A DNA stretch of 15,767 nt, from assembly GCA_027334785.1 (NCBI GenBank), contig DAHWQF010000018.1, positions 1-15,767 of the forward strand, written 5' to 3'. The position numbers and the translations under genes were made by a program. This document shows, in pieces, positions 5,686 to 12,327 of this stretch. The DNA comes from Acidimicrobiaceae bacterium. Its GTDB lineage: Bacteria; Actinomycetota; Acidimicrobiia; Acidimicrobiales; Palsa-688. Each line of letters opens with the position of its first letter. Position 1 is the first letter of the stretch. The notes beneath the pieces are model-generated. The model did no database searches. It saw only the letters and a program-made list of their open reading frames with translations, and had not been told where the DNA came from.

Positions 5686-6201
5686 ATGGGCGAGACGGGG
5701 GCTGAGGGTGAGAAGGAAAGGGCGCTTTTCATCCAAGATTTCGTCGACGTGGGACAACCCATCGAGGCCGCCGAAGGCTGGTGCCACGGCGATGGGAGCC
5801 GGCTAGAGCCTCTGGCGTCAGCAGCGGGCGAGGACGCCCACGAACTGCTCGTCAGGATCGGGCCGTCGTGGGCCTCGGGGCGGCTCTCGCGCGATGTACG
5901 CGTGGCCCTCGGTGCCTGTCGCGAGCGAGGAGCGGGCCGCGCCGTCTCCATCAGGTGGGAGGCCATGCAGTTCTCGGGGCTTTTCCCGGTGCTCGACGGC
6001 GACTTGGAGTTCGCCCCCATCGGACCGTCACAGTGCCGTATCATCCTTTCGGCCTCCTACGTGGCGCCGCTCGGGGAGCTGGGCCGCCGCCTCGACCGTG
6101 CCGTGCTGCACCGCGTGGCTGAGTCGACCGTGCGATCTTTCCTGGTCAGGCTGGCAGCGACCCTGGAGTCGACGGAAGGAGCCGGCGGCAGCACGCTCTG
6201 A
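5686..6201 (+). CDS. SRPBCC (START-like) superfamily protein
   Basis: A 171-residue protein whose central pattern is LSRDVRVALG, then the strand AVSIRWEA, then LFPVLDGDLEFAPIG, then CRIILSASYVAPLG. A long C-terminal helix (LGRRLDRAVLHRVAESTVRSFLVRLAATL) ends it. This strand-strand-strand-helix order with a basic terminal helix is typical of SRPBCC/polyketide-cyclase-like domains, which bind hydrophobic ligands; the ligand cannot be told. ATG at 5686 is chosen over upstream in-frame codons because those precede or overlap the predicted promoter at 5633-5676. No Shine-Dalgarno site is seen, consistent with leaderless translation. The stop is 3 nt from the converging HAD gene. The approximately 35 N-terminal residues are acidic and outside the domain. 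Confidence 0.75.
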   Translation: MGETGAEGEKERALFIQDFVDVGQPIEAAEGWCHGDGSRLEPLASAAGEDAHELLVRIGPSWASGRLSRDVRVALGACRERGAGRAVSIRWEAMQFSGLFPVLDGDLEFAPIGPSQCRIILSASYVAPLGELGRRLDRAVLHRVAESTVRSFLVRLAATLESTEGAGGSTL

Positions 6202-6204
6202 CTG

Positions 6205-6852
6205 TCAAACTGTCCCCCTAACCTCGAGATGGCCGTCTTCCCACCGGAGGGGGCGTAAATCGGGCACGACGACGTCGGCGCCGGCCGCGGCGGCTCGCTC
6301 GCCCAGCCCCACGACCGCCCCGACGCCGGCGGCCCGGGCGGCACGGACGCCAACGGCCGCATCCTCGAGCACTACTGCCTCGGCCGGCGGTACCCCGAGG
6401 GTCTCGGCCGCCAGCTTGTAACCCTCGGGGTCGGGCTTGCCTCGGCTCACGTGTTCGGCACCGACCAGCACCGCCGGGCGAGGTAGGCCGGCGGCGCGCA
6501 AGCGGGCGAGCGCCAGCTCTGCCCGGCCCGAAGTCACTACCGCCCACTGAGGGGCCGGGATCGATTGGAGCAAAGCCAGGGCGCCGTCGACAGCTCGCAC
6601 GCTGTCGGCATCTTCGAGCTCGTAGCGGTTGATCCGAGCCAGCTCCTCGTCTTGGTGCTCCCGCGGGACGAGCATCGCCACGGTGTCCGCGGACCGGCGG
6701 CCGTGCACGAGCCCTTGTACCATCTCGACGTCCAACCCGAGCCGGCGGGCCCAACGGCCCCAGGCCGAGGCGACGCTCGCGTCCGAGTCGACCAGGACAC
6801 CATCGCAGTCGAACAGCACTCCGCGGCAGCTCAGGATCTTCGCGGTGCTCAT
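6205..6852 (-). CDS. HAD-superfamily sugar-phosphatase-like hydrolase
   Basis: A 215-residue hydrolase of the beta-phosphoglucomutase-like HAD subfamily, with an inserted helical cap. Motif I is FDCDGVLVDSD, with nucleophile Asp15 and acid/base Asp17. Motif II is VVTSGR (Thr107/Ser108), motif III Lys139 in RGKPDPEGY, and motif IV Glu163-Asp164 in VVLEDAAVGV. All catalytic residues are present. Likely activity is dephosphorylation of a small sugar phosphate; the substrate is unknown. It is the last gene of the minus-strand sugar-import operon, 53 nt after the dehydrogenase, suggesting a role in processing the imported compound. The ATG at 6852 has only a weak ribosome site (GGTGAG, adjacent). 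Confidence 0.9.
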   Translation of the reverse strand: MSTAKILSCRGVLFDCDGVLVDSDASVASAWGRWARRLGLDVEMVQGLVHGRRSADTVAMLVPREHQDEELARINRYELEDADSVRAVDGALALLQSIPAPQWAVVTSGRAELALARLRAAGLPRPAVLVGAEHVSRGKPDPEGYKLAAETLGVPPAEAVVLEDAAVGVRAARAAGVGAVVGLGERAAAAGADVVVPDLRPLRWEDGHLEVRGTV

Positions 6853-6905
6853 CTCACCGGCACCGGGCCCGTGGCCTCGAACGGGTACCGCCCGCTCCCT
6901 CGCGG

Positions 6906-7916
6906 CTAGCCGGCGGGGCGGTTTCGATAGCGGCCGACGAGTTCACGGGAGGCGATTTGCATGCGCACTGGCGGGAGCCCGCCCGCGATCAGCGTGAGGT
7001 CGTCGAGGACCATGCGACCTATCTCGTGGAAAGCTTCGGGGATGCCGCCGGCCCGGTGGGCGGACAGCACCAGGCCGTCGAGCCCTCGCGCCCGGTGGTC
7101 GGAAGGGACGGGCTCTTCGGGCCACACGTCAATGGCGGCGAGGAGCCGCCCAGCCGCGACCCGGTCGAGCAGCGCGTCGTAGTCGACCACAGGCGCCCTG
7201 CTCACCAGGACCAGGCGGGTCCCCGGCGCCAGCAAGTCGAGTTGGGCGCCACCGAGGAGCTTCTCGCTTTGTTCGGTCACGGTCGCCAGTACGAACACGA
7301 AGGTGCTCTCAGCAAGCAGCTCGGCCAGCTCGCAGGGGACGGCCCCAGCCTCCTCGAGGACGCTGGCGGGCAGCCATGGGTCGTACACCCGGACCGTGGC
7401 GTAAAAGGCAGCGAGCAGGGGCAGGAGCGCCCGGCCCAAGTTGCCGAAGCCGATCATGCCGACGTCTGCATGGCGCAGCAGTACCGCGTCCACATTGCCC
7501 TCCAGCACGTAGCGCTCGCGGTTGGCCCGAAAAGCCCGGTCCTCGCGCGAAATGCCTCGGGCCAGGTCCAAGGCCAGCCCGAGGGCATATTCGGCGACGG
7601 CGTGGGCGTAGGCAGGCCCGCAGCCCAAGACGTAGATGCCGCGCTCGAAGCACGCAGGGTAATCGACGTTCTGGTAGAAATTGCCCTCGACGTTCAGCAA
7701 GGCTCGCAGGCGTGGTGCACGCTGGAGACGCGTGGCTGGGAGGTCGGGTTGGCCGATGATGGCGAACGCTTCCCCCAGGACCTGGTCGAGCCCCTCCGGC
7801 TTACCCTCGAGGTCGATGACCGTGAAGCGGCGCTCGAGCTCGCTGCGCACATCCTCGGTGAAGATGCGCGAAGAGCGCTGAGGCTCTGGCACGAGCACCA
7901 CCACTGGCCTTTCCAT
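6906..7916 (-). CDS. D-isomer-specific 2-hydroxyacid dehydrogenase
   Basis: NAD(P)-dependent oxidoreductase of the phosphoglycerate/D-lactate dehydrogenase family, interconverting a D-2-hydroxyacid and a 2-oxoacid. It is 336 residues. The Rossmann motif GMIGFGNLG is at about 153-161, with an acidic residue (Asp179 in VRVYDP) at the end of the second strand that favours NAD over NADP. The catalytic triad is Arg240 (LVSRAP), Glu268 (DVWPEEP) and His287 (LSAHRAGG), all intact. The start is ATG 7916. A GTG at 7922, directly after the permease stop, would add two residues and cannot be excluded. It is tightly linked to the permease gene, so it probably acts on the imported sugar or sugar acid. The exact substrate is not inferable. 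Confidence 0.92.
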   Translation of the reverse strand: MERPVVVLVPEPQRSSRIFTEDVRSELERRFTVIDLEGKPEGLDQVLGEAFAIIGQPDLPATRLQRAPRLRALLNVEGNFYQNVDYPACFERGIYVLGCGPAYAHAVAEYALGLALDLARGISREDRAFRANRERYVLEGNVDAVLLRHADVGMIGFGNLGRALLPLLAAFYATVRVYDPWLPASVLEEAGAVPCELAELLAESTFVFVLATVTEQSEKLLGGAQLDLLAPGTRLVLVSRAPVVDYDALLDRVAAGRLLAAIDVWPEEPVPSDHRARGLDGLVLSAHRAGGIPEAFHEIGRMVLDDLTLIAGGLPPVRMQIASRELVGRYRNRPAG

Positions 7917-7922
7917 GACCAC

Positions 7923-8927
7923 TTACTTCACGAACTCGCCGCCGCGGGCTTGCAGGCCGGCGAGGATCAAGACGGCGGCGACGAAGATGTACTCGTAGTT
8001 TGACGAGAGCCCCACGAGGACGATGATGTCGTTGATGATGCCGATCACCAAGGCCCCGATGGCGGCACCCACCACGGTCCCCCGGCCGCCAGTGAAGGGG
8101 ACCCCCCCGAGGATCACACCGGCGATCGCCTGGAGGGACATCCCTGAGCCAGAGGTTGGGTAGATGGAGACCTGCCAGGCGGCGATCATGACCCCCGCGA
8201 GCGCAGCCAGGGAGCCGGAAATCACGAAGGCGGTCACCTTCAGGTTGCGGGTCGACAGCCCGACGGCCTTGCCTGCCTGCTCGTTGGACCCGACCGCCCG
8301 GACCCACAGGCCTACGGGCGTGTAGCTGAGGACCAACTGCGCGGCCAGCACCACACCGAGCATCATGAAGACGAGGTTGGAGACGCCAAAGCTGTTGCCG
8401 GCGATCCCGCCGAAGGTGAAGATCACGTGCGAGCCTTCGCTCGGTGCGATGTAGTTGCCGCCGTTGAACAACAAGGCGATCCCGAGTAGCCCCCAGTACG
8501 TACCGAGCGTTACGACAAAAGACGGGACGCGCACCCGCGTGACGATCATGCCGACAAGAGAGCCAACTACGGCCCCAAAAATGACGGCGCACAAGAAGCT
8601 CAACCAACCGGGGAACCCCTGGAACACGAGCAGCCAGGCGGCGAGCATGCCGGCGCAGGAGAGCATGCTCTCGACGCCGAGGTCGATCATGCCCATGAGT
8701 ACGACGAAGGCCTCCCCACAGGCGAGGACGACGAGGAAGCTCGAGCTGGTGAGGAGGGACTTCAGGTTGCCGAGGGTCAAGAAGGAGGAAGACGCGATGG
8801 AAGAGGCGATGACCGCGACAATGAGGAAGGCGACGGGGCGGCGCACGCTTCCGGGGTTGCCTGCCAGTAGGCGACTGAGGCGCCGCCACTGCAGCCGTTG
8901 TTCGGGGATCACCACCGCGGTGGCCAT
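7923..8927 (-). CDS. Sugar ABC transporter permease (RbsC/FrcC type)
   Basis: Integral membrane subunit of a carbohydrate uptake-2 (CUT2) type importer. It is 334 residues with about eight to ten hydrophobic segments; the first is PVAFLIVAVIASSIASSSFL near residue 31. The family cytoplasmic-loop region reads SNEQAGKAVGLSTRNLKVTAFVISG, followed by GGVPFTGGRGTVVGAAIGALVIGIINDII, close to the RbsC consensus. Such permeases form homodimers contacting the ATPase. Its ATG directly abuts the stop codon of the ATPase gene (TAG then ATG), with GGAGAA serving as ribosome site inside the ATPase end. It is the third gene of the operon. Confidence 0.95.
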   Translation of the reverse strand: MATAVVIPEQRLQWRRLSRLLAGNPGSVRRPVAFLIVAVIASSIASSSFLTLGNLKSLLTSSSFLVVLACGEAFVVLMGMIDLGVESMLSCAGMLAAWLLVFQGFPGWLSFLCAVIFGAVVGSLVGMIVTRVRVPSFVVTLGTYWGLLGIALLFNGGNYIAPSEGSHVIFTFGGIAGNSFGVSNLVFMMLGVVLAAQLVLSYTPVGLWVRAVGSNEQAGKAVGLSTRNLKVTAFVISGSLAALAGVMIAAWQVSIYPTSGSGMSLQAIAGVILGGVPFTGGRGTVVGAAIGALVIGIINDIIVLVGLSSNYEYIFVAAVLILAGLQARGGEFVK

Positions 8928-9761
8928 CTATTCTCCTTCTCCTCCGCGGCGCACCTGCCAACGCGCGGCAGCGAGCAGGTGCTCGTCCGCGATCGACTGA
9001 GTGGTGCCGCCGAACATCAGGTGCACGAGGCTGGCGATGGAAAGCTCTCGGTTGGGTACCACGCAGTGCAGTTTGCCGAGGACCAGTACCGCCACCCGGT
9101 CGGCGACCGCCAAGATGTCCTCGAGGCGGTGGCTGACCAGTATGACCGTCTTGCCGAGAGCTTTCAGGTCCCGCACCAACTGGAGGAGGTCCTCCACCTT
9201 GGCCGCCGAGATCGCTGCCGTCGGTTCGTCCATGAGTATGACATCCCGGTCGAAGAGGATGGCCCGCCCAATGGCCACCACTTGTTGCTCACCACCCGAC
9301 AGGCTCCCCAATAGGTCGTTGGGCCGTATCTTGCTGTGGAGCCGCTCCAGCACCTCGGCCGCGCGCTTGCGCATGGTCCGGCGGTCCGAGACAAAGCCCC
9401 ACAGGCGCAGTTCCTCGCCGAGGAAGAGGTTCTCCCAGACGGTCAAGTCCGGGGCCAACTGGAGCTGCTGGTAGATCATCTCGATGCGCAGCTTGTTGCG
9501 GGACTCGCGGGGAGACGTTATGGAAACGGGCGCACCCTTGTACAAAAACGTGCCCTGGTCTGCCCGGTTGTAGCCCGTGAGCAGCGAAAGCAGCGTGGAC
9601 TTCCCCGCTCCGTTGTCCCCGATCAGACCGACGACTTCCTGTGGGTAGATGTCCAGGTCCACCTTGTCTACAGCGGTCACGGGCCCGAAGTGCTTGGAAA
9701 CGCCGCGCACTGACAGCAAGGGGGTAGCGGGTGGCGCGGTGGCCTCACTGGCGGTCATCAT
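8928..9761 (-). CDS. Sugar ABC transporter ATP-binding protein, single-domain (FrcA-like)
   Basis: Energising subunit of the importer, 277 residues. Walker A is GDNGAGKST at 48-56, Q-loop IYQQ near 96-99, signature LSGGEQQ at 154-160, Walker B VILMDEP at 174-180 with Glu179, and switch His211 in LVSHR. Only one ATPase module is present, whereas RbsA-type proteins of this transporter class have two in tandem. This matches FrcA-like systems and implies homodimer formation. The ATG at 9761 (or the adjacent ATG at 9758) is preferred because GGGGAGG lies about 10 nt upstream. A longer in-frame extension would run into the binding-protein gene. Confidence 0.95.
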   Translation of the reverse strand: MMTASEATAPPATPLLSVRGVSKHFGPVTAVDKVDLDIYPQEVVGLIGDNGAGKSTLLSLLTGYNRADQGTFLYKGAPVSITSPRESRNKLRIEMIYQQLQLAPDLTVWENLFLGEELRLWGFVSDRRTMRKRAAEVLERLHSKIRPNDLLGSLSGGEQQVVAIGRAILFDRDVILMDEPTAAISAAKVEDLLQLVRDLKALGKTVILVSHRLEDILAVADRVAVLVLGKLHCVVPNRELSIASLVHLMFGGTTQSIADEHLLAAARWQVRRGGEGE

Positions 9762-9799
9762 CGCTTCTTGGCCTCCCCTTGCTGCCGTGGACGGATCTG

Positions 9800-10840
9800 T
9801 CAGCTCGTGAAGGGCTGTGACTTGCCGTAGGGCAACCTGGGCACGACCTTGGGCGTACCCCAAGCACCCACGGTCCCCACGTTTGCCTTCGTCACCACTG
9901 TCATCGGGACCAAGATGTCGTGGTTCTTGAACTTAGCCGGCGGCTTGATCTTGTACTGGAGGTAATTTGCCATCGCCTCCACGGCCCAGAACGCCTCCAG
10001 GTAGGGGGCGTGGGTGACGGTATTGAGCTGCCAACCTGTATTTACGGCGGTCAGGCTCTCGGGCTGGGCATCTGCCCCCGTGACGAGGACCTTTCCCTTG
10101 GCGATGCCGTGGTCCTTGAGAGCCGTCTGCACGCCAAGCGCCATGGCGTCGTTGCCGCAGATGACGAGTTGGATGTTCGTTGTCTTCGCCAGTTCGGCCG
10201 ACATCACGGTCTGGGCTGTGTTGGTGGCGAAGTTGGCCGATGTGTTGAGGACCACCTTTACCGCACCGCTCTTTTCGTAGGGCTTGAGAACGGCCAAGGC
10301 CCCGTCGAGCCGCCCGATGGCCGTGCTCGAGCCGAGCGTCCCCTCGAGCAGCACGACGTGCCACGGCTTTGGCACCTTGTGCGCAGCAAGGTACTGGAGC
10401 GCTTGCATGGTCATCTTCTGGCCGAGGACGAAGTCGTTATCGCCGATGAAGGCGATCCGGGCCGACGGTGCAGTTATGTCGCGGTCGATGGTGACGACCG
10501 GTATACCGGCCGCCGCCGCTTTCTGGGCGGCGGCAGTCACCGATTCCTCGACCGGGTTCAGGATGATGCCCTGTACGCCGGCTGCCACGGCCGTTGCCAC
10601 CTGGCTCGACTCGGTCGGCCCTGAGTTGTTGGCGTTGATGATCTTGATGCTCAGGTTGGGGTAGTGCTTGGCTGCCTGCCTTACGCCTTGGGCCATGGGC
10701 GCGAAGTAGGGGTAGGCATAGCCGGTGAATAGGAAGTCGACCTTGTAGACCTTCCCCGCCGCCTGAGCGGGTGTGCTGGCGGCGCCGAGCATGCCGACGG
10801 AGAGCAGCCCGGCCATGACGGTGGTTGTGACTTTTCTCAT
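9800..10840 (-). CDS. Sugar-binding protein of the ABC importer (RbsB-like)
   Basis: Exported substrate-binding subunit, 346 residues, of the periplasmic-binding-protein-like I fold (RbsB/FrcB type). A signal peptide is clear: basic Arg-Lys at 2-3, hydrophobic core to about residue 21, and a likely signal peptidase I site after Ala27 in PAQA-AG. There is no lipobox Cys, which is unusual for a monoderm actinobacterium. Fold signatures include GVRQAAKHYPNLSIKI, QVATAVAAGVQGIILNP, GIPVVTIDRD, IAFIGDNDFVLG and VICGNDAMALGV. The ATG at 10840 is chosen because GAGGAG lies 6 nt upstream. It is the first gene of the operon, divergent from the LacI-family regulator. The ligand is probably a pentose, hexose or polyol; it is not determinable here. 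Confidence 0.94.
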   Translation of the reverse strand: MRKVTTTVMAGLLSVGMLGAASTPAQAAGKVYKVDFLFTGYAYPYFAPMAQGVRQAAKHYPNLSIKIINANNSGPTESSQVATAVAAGVQGIILNPVEESVTAAAQKAAAAGIPVVTIDRDITAPSARIAFIGDNDFVLGQKMTMQALQYLAAHKVPKPWHVVLLEGTLGSSTAIGRLDGALAVLKPYEKSGAVKVVLNTSANFATNTAQTVMSAELAKTTNIQLVICGNDAMALGVQTALKDHGIAKGKVLVTGADAQPESLTAVNTGWQLNTVTHAPYLEAFWAVEAMANYLQYKIKPPAKFKNHDILVPMTVVTKANVGTVGAWGTPKVVPRLPYGKSQPFTS

Positions 10841-10929
10841 CGTGTCTCCTCGTTTGCGCTGGACCTCGACGGGCGAGAGCCCACGGTCATGCCCCCCAAG
10901 TGTCCCTCCCTCGGCAAGCACGACCTCCC

Positions 10930-10959
10930 TTGGAAATCGTTATCCAGGGACGTTATGCT
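10930..10959 (+). promoter_or_regulatory. Promoter of the LacI-family regulator gene
   Basis: A -35-like TTGGAA at 10930-10935 and a -10-like TATGCT at 10954-10959 are separated by 18 nt. The predicted start, near 10966, is upstream of both candidate start codons (10995 and 11040). The LacI-type operator overlaps the -35 element, which suggests autoregulation. Confidence 0.5.
10931..10946. promoter_or_regulatory. LacI-family operator in the divergent region
   Basis: TGGAAATCGTTATCCA is an imperfect 16-bp palindrome with the central CG pair that LacI/PurR-family proteins intercalate; 12 of 16 positions are symmetric. It lies 91 nt upstream of the binding-protein ATG and overlaps the regulator's own -35 element, so one site could control both directions. 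Confidence 0.55.
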
Positions 10960-10994
10960 ACACAGCGAGCAGGGACGGCGCAAGGAGCCCGGCT

Positions 10995-12041
10995 TTGCAG
11001 GGGCAGCGCTGCGCCACAACTCGAGGAGGTAGGGCCGAGATCAGCTCTCCGCCGACGATCCGCCAGGTCGCGGAGGCCGCCGGGGTTTCGCCGGCGACGG
11101 TGTCACGCGTCCTGCACGGGACGCGCCCCGTCCACCCCGATCTGCGCGCCAGGACCCTTACTGCTGCACAACAGCTCAACTATCGCGCTAACAGGGTCGC
11201 CCAGGCCCTCCGGACGCGCTCGACCGGCACGGTGGGGATGGTCGTGCCCAACGTTGCCAACCCGTTCTTCCCGGTAGTCATCCAAGCCGTCGAGAACGAA
11301 CTGCGCCGCCACGGCGTCCACCTCCTCCTCTGCGACTCGGGCGACGACGTCCGGGAGGAAGCCGAACTGGTGCGGAGCCTCCTCGACCACCGCATCGATG
11401 GGATCCTCTTCAGCCCGTGCGACCGGCTGAGCAGCCAGTCTGCTGTCCGCTTGGCCGCCGGCCGGGTGCCGCTCGTCCAGATAGACCGTCAGGCGGTCTC
11501 GGACGTGGCTTATGTGGGGGTCGACCAGGAGGCAGCCATGAGCGAGGTCATCGAACATTTGATCGCCGAGGGCTGCCGGCGGTTCGCTTACGTGAGCTCG
11601 ACTTCGAGAGCTTCGACAGCTGCCGAGCGGCTGCGCGCCTACCGCCGGGCGGTGAAAGTGGTCCACGCTCGTTCGGCCGAGCGCGTTTACCAGGGCACCT
11701 TCTCTTTGGACTGGGGGCGGGCTGCGGCCCAGCGGATCGTGGACGAGGGCGACCTGCCCGACGCGATCGTGTGCGCGAACGACTCGGTCGCCCTCGGGGT
11801 GCTGGATGTCCTGCGCTCCAAGGGGTTGCGGGTGCCGGAGGAGGTACTGCTCACGGGCTTCGACGACACCGAACTGGCGAGCATTGCATGGCCACCGCTC
11901 ACGAGCGTCCGCCAACCTCTCGAAATGATCGGCCGCAAAGGTGCCGAGCTCGTGCTGGGCTCGGGTGCCGTGCCGGGGAAATCGGTCAACCTGTTCAAGG
12001 CTGAGCTGAAGATCAGGGAGTCGAGCCGCCGGCGCGCTTAG
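10995..12041 (+). CDS. LacI-family transcriptional regulator
   Basis: Sugar-responsive DNA-binding regulator, very likely controlling the divergent ABC operon. The N-terminal helix-turn-helix reads TIRQVAEAAGVSPATVSRVL. The hinge helix contains NRVAQALRTRSTGTVGMVVP. A periplasmic-binding-like effector domain follows, with IDGILFSPC, YVGVDQEAA, AIVCANDSVALGVLDVL and VLLTGFDDTELA. The start is unclear. TTG at 10995 has AAGGAG 7 nt upstream and gives 348 residues. ATC at 11040 has a better site (GAGGAGG at 11023-11029) and gives 333 residues with the classic MSSPPTIR-like beginning, but ATC starts are rare. No ATG or GTG lies in frame nearby. The 15 codons between them include ACA, ACT, CGA, GGA and AGG, unlike the rest of the gene, which favours the shorter form. 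Confidence 0.9.
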   Translation: MQGQRCATTRGGRAEISSPPTIRQVAEAAGVSPATVSRVLHGTRPVHPDLRARTLTAAQQLNYRANRVAQALRTRSTGTVGMVVPNVANPFFPVVIQAVENELRRHGVHLLLCDSGDDVREEAELVRSLLDHRIDGILFSPCDRLSSQSAVRLAAGRVPLVQIDRQAVSDVAYVGVDQEAAMSEVIEHLIAEGCRRFAYVSSTSRASTAAERLRAYRRAVKVVHARSAERVYQGTFSLDWGRAAAQRIVDEGDLPDAIVCANDSVALGVLDVLRSKGLRVPEEVLLTGFDDTELASIAWPPLTSVRQPLEMIGRKGAELVLGSGAVPGKSVNLFKAELKIRESSRRRA

Positions 12042-12061
12042 GCCAAGGGCGCCGGCTACCG

Positions 12062-12117
12062 CCCGTACTGTGCGGCCCGTACTGTGCGGCCCGGTCTGTG
12101 CGGCCCGGTCTGTGCGG
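12062..12117. repeat. 14-bp tandem repeat, four copies
   Basis: Two copies of CCCGTACTGTGCGG (12062-12075, 12076-12089) are followed by two copies of CCCGGTCTGTGCGG (12090-12103, 12104-12117). It begins 20 nt after the regulator stop. The two-plus-two arrangement of identical units repeats the pattern of the 11-bp array at 2288. No open frame or promoter use is evident. Confidence 0.9.
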
Positions 12118-12238
12118 CGGAGCGCCGGCGCTTCGGTCGCCTTCGTGCCGGTCCAGTTGTACGGCAGTTCCCGGCCCCTCGGGGCGTTATCCTGCCCTGC
12201 AGCAGTTGAGCGCGGCGCAGAATGCCGTCATAGCCAAG

Positions 12239-12270
12239 CTGGGCCCGGCGGGTTCGATACCCGGGCCCAG
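12239..12270. terminator. Strong hairpin, possible terminator
   Basis: CTGGGCCCGG and CCGGGCCCAG form a perfect 10-bp stem around a 12-nt loop containing GGTTCGATAC. No T-run follows; the next bases are GGCCCGTTGTGCTT. It lies about 200 nt after the regulator and just upstream of the box and start of the GltD-like gene, where it could insulate the two transcripts. Confidence 0.4.
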
Positions 12271-12285
12271 GGCCCGTTGTGCTTA

Positions 12286-12299
12286 GGGCCGAGCGGCCC
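12286..12299. promoter_or_regulatory. DosR-like box upstream of the GltD-NifJ operon
   Basis: GGGCCGAGCGGCCC is a full core match, followed by TACC as at the 5633 site. It is 29 nt before the ATG at 12328 and 38 nt before the in-frame ATG at 12337. No TA-starting hexamer lies at the 23-24 nt gap found elsewhere; the nearest is TACGGC at 12316. The site is therefore weaker as a promoter element than its sequence suggests, and a hairpin or chance palindrome remains possible. Confidence 0.3.
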
Positions 12300-12327
12300 T
12301 ACCGGCGAGCTCCGGTACGGCGCGAAG

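Noticed and set aside
6747..6760. Exact match to the DosR-like core (GGGCC-CAAC-GGCCC)
   Set aside because: It lies inside the coding sequence of the HAD hydrolase, where the bases are explained by Trp-Ala-Arg codons. It shows that the core can occur by chance in GC-rich DNA, so intergenic sites were weighed with their spacing.
12249..12275. Possible tRNA gene, from the T-arm-like GGCGGGTTCGATACCCG
   Set aside because: No matching acceptor, D or anticodon arms lie upstream, and the T-stem has a G-G mismatch. It is better explained by the larger hairpin.
12070..12327. Upstream extension of the GltD-like frame through the 14-bp repeats
   Set aside because: The extension translates tandem repeats and a hairpin and has no similarity to GltD-type N-termini, which begin shortly before the first Cys pair.
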